A DNA stretch of 64,000 bases from Actinoallomurus purpureus (GTDB lineage: Bacteria; Actinomycetota; Actinomycetes; Streptosporangiales; Streptosporangiaceae). A program made the position numbers and the translations under genes. Positions within the stretch are counted from its first letter, which is position 1; the number at the start of each line of letters is the position of its first letter. The notes below the pieces were generated by a model. That model made no database searches and was not told the DNA's origin. It saw only the letters and a program-made list of their open reading frames with translations. Below, piece by piece: positions 45,699-54,422 of this stretch. The DNA is taken from positions 62,001-126,000 of the forward strand of contig NZ_JAMXMY010000013.1 of assembly GCF_024055795.1 (NCBI RefSeq), in the 5' to 3' direction.

Positions 45699-48600
45699 GT
45701 GACAGTCAATAGGGAAGATCTGCTGGCCCTCGTTGCCGGTCAGCTCGGCTGTCCGGTGGGCGAACTGGACATCGACAAGAACTTCATAGAGTCCGGGGCG
45801 GATTCTTTGAGTCTGCTGGCCGTGGCCAGGAGGCTTCAGGTGGACTTTGGTGTGCGAGTATCGGTAAAAGAATTGTTCACCGAGATCGACACCCCGCTTA
45901 AACTGATCCAAATGTTGTCCGGGAAGGTATCCGAGCGTGAGCCGCAAGTGATGCAGGCGACGACGAGCTCCCAGGAAGAGCCGCCTGGTGTCACGCCCTC
46001 ACATATGCCGGTGGTGGCATCTACTATGCCGGCGGTGGCATCGACATCGAGCCCGGCGTACGAATCCACTTCCGCTGTGAGTGGCGTCTCTGAGTCCGTC
46101 ATCTCGGTGCTCAACGGTCAGCTTGAGCTGGCCGAGAAGATGATCTCTAGATTCTCCGAGCTGACTTCCCAGCAACTGCGTGTCCTGGGCACGCTACGGC
46201 CTGACCCAATGCCGTCGGTAGAGCCGGTGAGGACGTCTCCGCCCGCCGCACAGGCGGCATCGCCCGTCTCGAGACCCCAGGCAGCCTCGGACCCTCGGCC
46301 GCTGGATTCTGACAGGACGCGTCCGCCTCGTCCCGCCACTCCGGCGGCCTCGCAGAACCGACGCCCGGAATTCAGTCTCTATTTCTTCGGTGACTATCCC
46401 AAACAAAGTGCGGCCGCCAGCTATGAGCACCTGCTGAGTGCCGCGACCTTTGCCGATCAAAATGGATTCCATGCGGTGTGGATTCCTGAACGCCACTTCC
46501 ATTCCTTCGGGTCGCTGTTTCCCAACCCTTCAGTGCTGGCCGCTTCCCTGGCTGGTCGCACTTCCCGAATCCGACTCCATGCCGGTTCCGTGGTTCTTCC
46601 GCTGCACAACCCCATTCGAGTGGCTGAAGAGTGGTCCGTGGTGGACAACCTGTCCGGTGGTCGTGTAGGGATCAGCTTTGCTAGCGGATGGCACTCTAAC
46701 GATTTCGTCCTTGCCCCGGACAACTATGGTCGGCAGCGCGAAGTGATGTATGAGTACTTGGACACCTTCCGGCAGTTGTGGGCGGGTGATCCCGTCCGAG
46801 TGGCCTCGGGTAGCGGTGAACAGATTGATGTGACATTGCATCCCGCTCCGGTGCAGGACGCCCCGCCGCTCTTCGCCGCCGTTCTCTCGAATCCTGAGAG
46901 CTACGAAAGGGCCGCCCGGAGCGGGCTTGGCATCGTAACGAACCTCATGTCGCAGAGCATCGAGGATCTGCGGGAGAACATCTCCCTCTATCGCCGCACG
47001 AGAGCTGCGCATGGGTTCGATCCTGAGACGGGCCGGGTAGTGGTGCTCGTGCACACCTATCTGGGTGACGACGCGGTTCGCGCCAGGCGGGAGGCGTTCC
47101 AGCCTTTCTGTGACTATCTACGCTCTTCACTCACCCTCTTCAACAATGTCGCCAACAGTCTCGGCATCGATGTCGACCTGGCTGAAACCGAGCAAGATGA
47201 TCTGGACTTCGTCCTGGAACGGGCGTACGAACGGTACTGCGAGAGTCGGGCCCTAATCGGGAGCGTTGCCGGCAGCCGCGCGGTGATGGACGCCCTGATA
47301 GCGGCCGGCGCAGACGAAATCGGGTGCTTCATCGACTTCGGCGTGGCGCCTGACCTGATGTTGGCGGCACTTCCGGAGTTGGACGCGCTTCGGAGGGAAT
47401 ACAATTCGCGTCCGCTGGAGGCCGTCGGCTCCTCGAGCTCGGCCGAGCCGGCTTCGCCGCTTCAGCGCCGGATGTGGCTGCTGGACCGGATGTATCCCGG
47501 TGGGAACACGTATCTCGAGCCAAAAGCCATCCTCTTCGAAGGGGCACTCGACACGGTGGCTCTTCATGCGGCGCTACAGCGTGTGGTGGGTAGACACCCG
47601 AACCTGCGCACGGTCTTCCGGGAAGGCGACGGCGTTCTGAAACAAGTGCTCCTGCCGACGATTCCGGTCGAGTGTCCCATCGTGGATCTGACCGGGCTCG
47701 ACGACGACGCCGCTCTGATAAAGCTCAGGGATATGGAGCATGAGTCCGGCTTCGATCTCAGGAGCGGGCCGTTGCTGCGCGCCAGGCTCGGCAGGCTCGG
47801 GGATGAGCGCCATCTGCTGTACATCGCGGCGCACCATATTGTCTTCGACGCACAGTCCACCCAGATTTTCGCCCGTGACCTCGCTGCGTTTTACCGCGCG
47901 TGGCCCGATGAACCCGCAGGTCTGGCGGCACTGGGCTCCCGGCCCAGCACGCCGAACGATCAATCGCCGGAGCGGGCGGCGGAAAGCGTTGAGTTCTGGA
48001 AACGGCAGTTGGCGGACGCGGCTCCCTTGATGTTGCCCGCAGACCGGCCGCGACAGGTAGGTCCGTCGGTCAACGGTGCAAGCTTTGTGCACAACATGGA
48101 TGTCCTGCTCTCCGAGGAGATCCGTCGTTTCAGTAGAGCCCAAGGGTGCACGTTGTTCATGACGCTCCTCGGGGCGGTCGGCTCGGTCCTGGGCCGATTT
48201 TCCCTGCAGGAGGACGTCACGCTGGGAACGGTGGTCAACAACCGGCCAGGCGGATCTGAGCATGTCATCGGAATGTTCGTTGAGACGATCGCCATTCGCC
48301 TCGATCTTTCAGGTGATCCCGGCTTCGGCGAACTGATCCGACGCGTGAGAGCCCGTTCAACTCATGCTCTCGATTACGCAGACGTTCCATTCGATCAGGT
48401 GGTCGAAGCGATCAACCCGGACCGAGTCGCAGGCGAGAACCCACTTTTCCAGGTGATGGTGGAATTCGAGGAACAGGTCACCCTCGACCTCGACACTTCG
48501 GGGGTGTCCGCAGAACTGCTGGACGTTCCGAGGACTGTGACCCCGTTCGATCTTACGCTGTACTTCGCGGATCGGGACAGCGGCATCCGCTGCACAGCCG

Positions 48601-50519
48601 AGTACGACGCGGACCTCTTCGACGAGGCCACGGTGCGTCGCATCCTGGAGTACGTCGACGACCTACTACGCCGTGCCGTGAGATCTCCCGACGCCCCGCT
48701 GTCCCGGCTGCGGGCTCTGACGGAGAGCGATGAGCGATTGCAGGCGCGGTGGCAGGGAGAGCGCACCACCGCGTCGCCTGCCGGTCTGCACGAACTCGTT
48801 GAGGAACAGGCTCGACGGACACCAGACGCAATCGCGATCACAGGTGGCGGTGGCTCGGTGAGCTACCGTGATCTCGACGCATCGGCGAACCGGCTCGCAC
48901 ACCAGCTCGTGAGCAGGGGAATTTCGCGTGGCGGGCGGGTGGCGATATGCCTGCCTAGGGGCGCGGACCAGGTCACCGCCATCCTTGCTGTGCTGAAGTG
49001 TGGCGCTGCGTATGTTCCCGTCGATCGATCGCTGCCGATCGAGCGTCGCAGGTTCATGATGGAAGACAGCGGGGCCGGATTGGTCATAGCGAGCCGATCT
49101 CTGGACACGTCGGAAGAGGAAGTGCTTCCGTACTCTGCTTTGTGGATCGAGGACATCGATTCCGGCGGGACGACCGCCTCACTGGGGTGGGCGGTAGACC
49201 CCGAAGACACGGCATATTGCATCTACACCTCCGGATCGACCGGTTCACCGAAGGCGGTCGCCGTCCCGCACCGTGGCCCGGTGAACCTTGTCCGCTGGCA
49301 ACTGCGGGCCCTGGGCCCACTGGACACTCTGCAATGGGCTTCGACCGGATTCGATGTGAGTGTTCAGGAGATTTTCACGACCCTGGCTTCTGGGGCGACA
49401 CTGGTCGTCCTCGACGACGAGATCCGCTATGAACCGGCGGCCGTCGCCGAGCACATGAGGCGGCACAACGTCCAGCGCATCAGCGTGCCTTTCACACCGC
49501 TCAAGTACTTGGTCGACGAACTCAAGAAGGTTCCGTCCCTGCGTCAGGTGCTGATCGCCGGCGAGGAGGTCACGATCACCCCCGGGCTGCGGAGTCTTGC
49601 CGAGGAGCACCCGGATCTCACGCTGTACAACCAGTACGGACCGACAGAAGCCTCGGTCGTGGTGACGTCACACAAGATAGACGTGGCCACCGAAACCGTT
49701 CCCCCCATCGGCAGGCCCATCGACAACGTCTCGGTGCGCATCGTGGACGGCTTCGGGCGGCCCGTGCCGGTCGGCGCCGTCGGGGAGCTTCTGATCGGCG
49801 GCTCCGCGCTTGCGCACGGATACCTCGGCGACCCGGAGGCCACGAGCAAAGGGTTCGGGCCCGATCCGATCGGCTCGAAGGAGCGCTTTTACCACACGGG
49901 GGATCTGGCGCGCTGGCATGCGGACGGCACGCTCGGTTACCACGGGCGTAACGACAGCCAGGTGAAGATCCGGGGGAACCGGGTCGAGCCCGGGGAGGTC
50001 GAGTGGGCACTCAGCCGGCTGCCGGAAGTCCAGGAGGCAGTCGTACTCGCCCGCCCGGACAGAGCAGGAGAGAACCAACTGGTCGCCTATGTGGTGCTGC
50101 GGGATGGGGCTGTCGGCGAAGGCGATTGGAGTCCGCCGCGTGCGCAACTCGCCTCCTCGTTGCCGCACTACCTGGTTCCGCAGGCTTGGGTACGGCTGGA
50201 CCGAATGCCGACCGGTCCCAACGGCAAGCTTGATCGGGAGCGGCTCCGGGACATGGATACCGCGTCCCCTGCCGACACCGGCAGATCCGCGTTGACCGAG
50301 ATGGAGCTCTCGGTACAGAAGCTGTGGGCCGCTGAGTTGGGCAATGACGCCATTCCGCCGGAGCGGTCCTTCTTCGACGTGGGAGGCAGCTCATTGTCTG
50401 CCGTCCGCCTCTTGGAGCGGATCCGAGCCGAGCTGGGGCACAAGGTTCCCATGGCGGACTTCCTCGGCGCACCGACGGTCCGCGCAGTGGCGGCATGGCT
50501 GGAAGAGCGGGAGCTCTGA
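45699..50519 (+). CDS. NRPS: PCP - LLM monooxygenase - C - A - PCP
   Basis: This 1606-residue megasynthase has an N-terminal carrier (SGADSLS, Ser36), a Pro/Ser/Thr-rich linker (about 90-220), then an embedded luciferase-like monooxygenase of the MupA/Atu3671 family (about 225-567; FSLYFFGDYPK, WIPERHFHSFG, GRVGISFASGWHSNDF). The C domain (about 584-1010) has HHIVFD at 712-717. The A domain (about 1030-1510) has IYTSGSTGSPKA and GPNGKLDRER, and the last PCP carries Ser1565 (GGSSLS). Hand-read A pocket: D, V, Q, S, L, A, Q, V, V, K, which I cannot assign. The first carrier has no A domain of its own and is probably charged in trans. Confidence 0.93.
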   Translation: MTVNREDLLALVAGQLGCPVGELDIDKNFIESGADSLSLLAVARRLQVDFGVRVSVKELFTEIDTPLKLIQMLSGKVSEREPQVMQATTSSQEEPPGVTPSHMPVVASTMPAVASTSSPAYESTSAVSGVSESVISVLNGQLELAEKMISRFSELTSQQLRVLGTLRPDPMPSVEPVRTSPPAAQAASPVSRPQAASDPRPLDSDRTRPPRPATPAASQNRRPEFSLYFFGDYPKQSAAASYEHLLSAATFADQNGFHAVWIPERHFHSFGSLFPNPSVLAASLAGRTSRIRLHAGSVVLPLHNPIRVAEEWSVVDNLSGGRVGISFASGWHSNDFVLAPDNYGRQREVMYEYLDTFRQLWAGDPVRVASGSGEQIDVTLHPAPVQDAPPLFAAVLSNPESYERAARSGLGIVTNLMSQSIEDLRENISLYRRTRAAHGFDPETGRVVVLVHTYLGDDAVRARREAFQPFCDYLRSSLTLFNNVANSLGIDVDLAETEQDDLDFVLERAYERYCESRALIGSVAGSRAVMDALIAAGADEIGCFIDFGVAPDLMLAALPELDALRREYNSRPLEAVGSSSSAEPASPLQRRMWLLDRMYPGGNTYLEPKAILFEGALDTVALHAALQRVVGRHPNLRTVFREGDGVLKQVLLPTIPVECPIVDLTGLDDDAALIKLRDMEHESGFDLRSGPLLRARLGRLGDERHLLYIAAHHIVFDAQSTQIFARDLAAFYRAWPDEPAGLAALGSRPSTPNDQSPERAAESVEFWKRQLADAAPLMLPADRPRQVGPSVNGASFVHNMDVLLSEEIRRFSRAQGCTLFMTLLGAVGSVLGRFSLQEDVTLGTVVNNRPGGSEHVIGMFVETIAIRLDLSGDPGFGELIRRVRARSTHALDYADVPFDQVVEAINPDRVAGENPLFQVMVEFEEQVTLDLDTSGVSAELLDVPRTVTPFDLTLYFADRDSGIRCTAEYDADLFDEATVRRILEYVDDLLRRAVRSPDAPLSRLRALTESDERLQARWQGERTTASPAGLHELVEEQARRTPDAIAITGGGGSVSYRDLDASANRLAHQLVSRGISRGGRVAICLPRGADQVTAILAVLKCGAAYVPVDRSLPIERRRFMMEDSGAGLVIASRSLDTSEEEVLPYSALWIEDIDSGGTTASLGWAVDPEDTAYCIYTSGSTGSPKAVAVPHRGPVNLVRWQLRALGPLDTLQWASTGFDVSVQEIFTTLASGATLVVLDDEIRYEPAAVAEHMRRHNVQRISVPFTPLKYLVDELKKVPSLRQVLIAGEEVTITPGLRSLAEEHPDLTLYNQYGPTEASVVVTSHKIDVATETVPPIGRPIDNVSVRIVDGFGRPVPVGAVGELLIGGSALAHGYLGDPEATSKGFGPDPIGSKERFYHTGDLARWHADGTLGYHGRNDSQVKIRGNRVEPGEVEWALSRLPEVQEAVVLARPDRAGENQLVAYVVLRDGAVGEGDWSPPRAQLASSLPHYLVPQAWVRLDRMPTGPNGKLDRERLRDMDTASPADTGRSALTEMELSVQKLWAAELGNDAIPPERSFFDVGGSSLSAVRLLERIRAELGHKVPMADFLGAPTVRAVAAWLEEREL

Positions 50520-50520
50520 T

Positions 50521-53500
50521 ATGTCGAACCATCACATCGGCCCCGCGCCCCGTGCGCAGACGGAGCGGGAGTTCGCGCAGCGGGTTCGGCGAATCGTCGA
50601 AGACATGCTGGGGCGTGAGGTCGAGCCGCACACGTCCTTCCTCGAACTCGGGCTTACGTCACTGTCTCTCGTTCGTATCCGGCTCCGTCTCGAACGAGAG
50701 CTCAGCCGTCCGCTCTCCGACGTTGATCTCTTCGAGCACCCGACGGTGGCGGCGCTTGCCGCGTACCTCGCGTCCTCCGGATCGCGGGACAGCAGGGACG
50801 TACCAGCCGTTGACAGTGGGGCCGGGCTCGCGGACCCGGAGCAGCGGATCGCGGTCATCGGCATGGCCGCATATTTTCCCGGTGCGCGTGATGTAGATCA
50901 GTATTGGGAAAATCTGCGTTCCGGTGTCTGCAGTGTGAGCACCTTCCGGTCCACCAGGGTGCCGGAGGACCCGGATCACCGGCCCGTGGCAGGCGTCCTG
51001 GACGACGTCGACTGTTTCGACGCAGGCTTTTTCGGAATGACCGCGCGCGAGGCGGAAGTCACGGATCCAGCCCACAGGCTGTTCCTGGAGTGCTGTCAGC
51101 ACGCGCTGGAGCATGGCGGCTATGCGGGCGCCGGGCAGAGGCCGCGGATCGGCGTCTACGCAGGTGGAGGCATGAACCTCTACGGGCCACAGCCGTCGTT
51201 CTATGAACGATACGGAAAGGCCACCACCGACCGGGAGACCGAGAACGTCGCCCAAGAGATGCAAGGGCTGATCGGAGGCCAATACGACTTCCTGGCCTCC
51301 CGCGTCGCCTACCGTCTCGGGCTTACCGGAGCGGCCATCGGCGTTCAGACGGCGTGTTCCACCGGGCTGGTCGCGGTCCACCTGGCTGTGCAGTCTCTGC
51401 TGGCCGGCGAGAATGACCTCGCGTTGGCGGGCGCGGCTGCCGTGCATCTGCCCCAAGACGATGGATATCGGTACGAACCGGATTTCATCTTCTCGTCCAC
51501 CGGACACTGCCGGGCCTTTGATGCTGCTTCCGATGGCACGGTCGGCGGCAACGGAGTCGCAGCCGTACTGCTCAAAAAGCTCGACAGGGCGCTGTCCGAT
51601 GGCGACACGATCCACGCGGTCATCCTGGGCTCCGCGGTGAACAATGACGGTGACGCGAAGGCGGCGTTTGTGGCCCCGGGAGTGCAGGGCCACGCTGAAG
51701 TGATACGCCAGGCGCTCTCCCGCGCACGCATCGAGCCAGATTCCGTCAGCTATGTAGAAGCCCACGGGACGGGTACCGAATTGGGCGATCGGGTGGAATT
51801 CGAGGCGCTGTCCCGAGCCTACCGGTCGAGTCAGGGAAGGACCGGATTCGCTGCTCTGGGATCGGTGAAGCCAAGCGTCGGGCATCTGGACACCTGCGCC
51901 GGAATGGCCGGGCTGATCAAGACCGTGCTCATGCTGCGGCAAAAAATGATCGCGCCCACTGTAAAGGTCACCCGGCCGAATCCCCGGCTGTCCTGGGATG
52001 AAAGCCCTTTCCGCTTCGCCACCGAGCTTCAGGAGTGGAAGGCCGGGGACGCGTCACCGCGCCGCGCGGGAGTCAGTGCGCTCGGCTTCGGGGGTACCAA
52101 CGCCCATGTAGTGCTCGAGGAGCCGCCCTCCCTCCCGGTTTCGCCGCCGGCGACGGCGTCCCTGCTGGTTCCCCTGAGCGCGCAGAACGGAGATTCACTG
52201 CATGAGCTGGCGGTACGGCTCCGCGAGTATCTGATCGAGCATCCTGATGTCTCCATTACGGATGTGCAGTTCAGTTTGTCTCTCGGTCGACCGCACCTGA
52301 AATACCGTCAGACGGTATCTGGCCGGTCAACGACAGAACTCGTCAACGGGCTAGAGGATCTTCTCCGCTCATCGGAGCGTGAACCTGTACGGAATCCAGG
52401 GCCACTGGCCTTTGCTTTCTCCGGCCAGGGAGGCTCCGTTTCCGGAATCGCGCGGGGCCTGTATACCGAGTTCTCTGTCATACGCGATGTGCTCGACGAG
52501 TGCGAGGACGTGTACCGCCAGAACGCTCGAGGAAGCCTGCTCGACGTCCTGCTGCAGGAGCCGGACGGACCGCCGCCGGTCGCTGCGACACAACCTGCCT
52601 TGTTCGCCTTCCAGATGGCACTGGCGCGGCTATGGAGTTCATTCGGAATCGAGCCGGACCTCGTGGTGGGACACAGTTTGGGAGAGATCGCCGCGCTCTG
52701 CGAGGCGGGGGCGCTGACCCTTGCCGACGCGTTGCGCTTCACGACGATCCGGGGGCGGCTCATGAGCGCCGGTACGCTTCCGGGGCGCATGCTCGCGGTG
52801 GCCGCGGACGGCGACACGGTTCGGCGCGTGTGCCGCGCCACAGGCGCTGATCTGGCCGCGGTCAATGGGCCGCGGGCGCATGTGCTCTCGGGGGCGACCT
52901 CGAGTATCGATGAGGCGGAGGAGCTCCTCAAGGCCCAAGGCGTCACGTGCGTCACATTGGCGGTGAGCAGAGCTTTCCACTCCGCCCTGATCGACCCGGT
53001 CCTCCCACAACTGCGTGACGCCGCAGCCGAACTGCGCTTCATGCCCCTACGGATACCGTGCGCCGGGGGAGCGGAGGGCGAACTGCTGGCGGCAGGGACG
53101 ATCCTGGACGCGGATTTCCTCGTCCGGCAGGCCCGTCGGCCCGTTCTCTTTCACCAGGCGTTGACCGCACTCGATGGCATCGGTTGCCATGACTTCCTCG
53201 AAGTCGGTCCGAGCGATGTCCTGACAGGGATCGGCCGTAGTGCCTTTCCGCGTTCCCGGTGGACCGCCGGCCAGGGACGCGACGCAAGGGGAGCCCGAGG
53301 AGTCTGGGACGCTCTGGCACGCCTGTATCGCCACGGCGCCCCCGTAACGTGGGCACGGATCGCCGTACAGGGCAGACGCATCCCGATGCCCGGATATCCG
53401 TTCCGCCGCGACCGGTTCGCTCTGCCTCGAACGGCCGAGTCCGAGGTTGAAGCGAAGCGGCAGACCGTCGACGACGCGGTTCCCGAGTCGCTCGTCGCAG

Positions 53501-53607
53501 GGCTCGCGGGCCGGCAGCTCGCCCTCATGGGTCGATTGGTGGATGAGGTGTCAGACCTCATGACCGCGCAACTTCGCGCGTTGTCCGAGATCGAAGGAGC
53601 CGAATAA
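50521..53607 (+). CDS. Type I PKS: ACP - KS - AT (malonyl-type)
   Basis: This 1028-residue protein has an N-terminal ACP (FLELGLTSLS, Ser47) and a KS (about 105-530) with Cys279 in TACSTGLVAVH, EAHGTGTELGD and the KPSVGHLD His. The AT (about 620-930) has Ser719 in VVGHSLGEIAAL and SRAFHSALID, the HAFH-like motif typical of malonyl-CoA. No KR, DH, ER or C-terminal ACP follows, so the extended chain must sit on the N-terminal ACP or another carrier. It starts one base after the NRPS stop. It resembles ACP-KS-AT units that extend a peptidyl chain by two carbons. Confidence 0.92.
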   Translation: MSNHHIGPAPRAQTEREFAQRVRRIVEDMLGREVEPHTSFLELGLTSLSLVRIRLRLERELSRPLSDVDLFEHPTVAALAAYLASSGSRDSRDVPAVDSGAGLADPEQRIAVIGMAAYFPGARDVDQYWENLRSGVCSVSTFRSTRVPEDPDHRPVAGVLDDVDCFDAGFFGMTAREAEVTDPAHRLFLECCQHALEHGGYAGAGQRPRIGVYAGGGMNLYGPQPSFYERYGKATTDRETENVAQEMQGLIGGQYDFLASRVAYRLGLTGAAIGVQTACSTGLVAVHLAVQSLLAGENDLALAGAAAVHLPQDDGYRYEPDFIFSSTGHCRAFDAASDGTVGGNGVAAVLLKKLDRALSDGDTIHAVILGSAVNNDGDAKAAFVAPGVQGHAEVIRQALSRARIEPDSVSYVEAHGTGTELGDRVEFEALSRAYRSSQGRTGFAALGSVKPSVGHLDTCAGMAGLIKTVLMLRQKMIAPTVKVTRPNPRLSWDESPFRFATELQEWKAGDASPRRAGVSALGFGGTNAHVVLEEPPSLPVSPPATASLLVPLSAQNGDSLHELAVRLREYLIEHPDVSITDVQFSLSLGRPHLKYRQTVSGRSTTELVNGLEDLLRSSEREPVRNPGPLAFAFSGQGGSVSGIARGLYTEFSVIRDVLDECEDVYRQNARGSLLDVLLQEPDGPPPVAATQPALFAFQMALARLWSSFGIEPDLVVGHSLGEIAALCEAGALTLADALRFTTIRGRLMSAGTLPGRMLAVAADGDTVRRVCRATGADLAAVNGPRAHVLSGATSSIDEAEELLKAQGVTCVTLAVSRAFHSALIDPVLPQLRDAAAELRFMPLRIPCAGGAEGELLAAGTILDADFLVRQARRPVLFHQALTALDGIGCHDFLEVGPSDVLTGIGRSAFPRSRWTAGQGRDARGARGVWDALARLYRHGAPVTWARIAVQGRRIPMPGYPFRRDRFALPRTAESEVEAKRQTVDDAVPESLVAGLAGRQLALMGRLVDEVSDLMTAQLRALSEIEGAE

Positions 53608-53609
53608 TC

Positions 53610-54398
53610 GTGAACGACGCTCAGGCCCGCACCATGCGCCATGGGGAGAGGCCGCTCATCTTTGCGCTGGACTATCCCGGATATCGAACGGAGGCGAAGG
53701 TCGAGGACCTGCAACTGGATCAGTACGGGTTGCGGATCCGTAATCTTCTGCGCCACCCTTTGCCGCGGGTGGTCGATGGTGCCGCATACGTCTCACGCAT
53801 TCTTGCCGGCTCCTCTGCCGGCGATGGCCCTGTCGCGGCGGTCGCCGCATACTGCACGTCGGCTCCCTTCGCATTCGAGGTCGCCGCCGTTGTCTCCCGG
53901 TCGCAGCAGAGGTCGCCCAAGATAATTCTTTTCGACGCCGAGGCCAGCACGCCGGATATGATTCTCGAGAGCTATCGGGCGGCGCTTTCCGGGATCGGTG
54001 TTCAATCGACTGAACAAGAGCTGCGGAAGAGTGTGGACATGGCTCTCCTCGCCGCGGATCCTCGGCGTTTCGTCGATCTGTTGATACACAATATCGAACG
54101 GGAGGTCATCGCCGTTCTGCAAGCCGACGGCAGCGGTGAGGAGGAGGCCACAGAAAGCGCCAGACATATGGCCAACGCCTATGCAGACTGGCTCAGCCAC
54201 CTGGTGTCATCGTATCGTTCCAGCGTCGTCTCCTCGGATTTTGAGGTGCTGAACATCATCTCCGCCGATGGGCCTCCGAAGGGATTTGAATGTGCGGCGG
54301 GTGTCGTACGAGACGTGCGTATGACCTGCGACCGAGCCCGGTTGCTGCGCAGTGAGGAGACGCGTTCCGCGGTGCTTTCCGCCCTCGCGGTGGTTTAG
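53610..54398 (+). CDS. Thioesterase-like alpha/beta-hydrolase with Cys nucleophile position
   Basis: This 262-residue protein (GTG start two bases after the PKS) is not a standard family member that I recognise. The N-terminus RPLIFALDYPGYRTEAKVED and the elbow VAAYCTSAPFAFEVA align with thioesterase GYSxGGxxAFEVA, placing Cys82 where Ser is expected. A later FEVLNIISADGPP could carry the Asp; a clear catalytic His motif (GxHxxxL) is absent. Possible roles are chain release, cyclisation, or a non-catalytic gatekeeper. It ends the NRPS/PKS operon. Confidence 0.6.
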   Translation: MNDAQARTMRHGERPLIFALDYPGYRTEAKVEDLQLDQYGLRIRNLLRHPLPRVVDGAAYVSRILAGSSAGDGPVAAVAAYCTSAPFAFEVAAVVSRSQQRSPKIILFDAEASTPDMILESYRAALSGIGVQSTEQELRKSVDMALLAADPRRFVDLLIHNIEREVIAVLQADGSGEEEATESARHMANAYADWLSHLVSSYRSSVVSSDFEVLNIISADGPPKGFECAAGVVRDVRMTCDRARLLRSEETRSAVLSALAVV

Positions 54399-54422
54399 GA
54401 GCCTTGGTGCCGTCATGGAATT

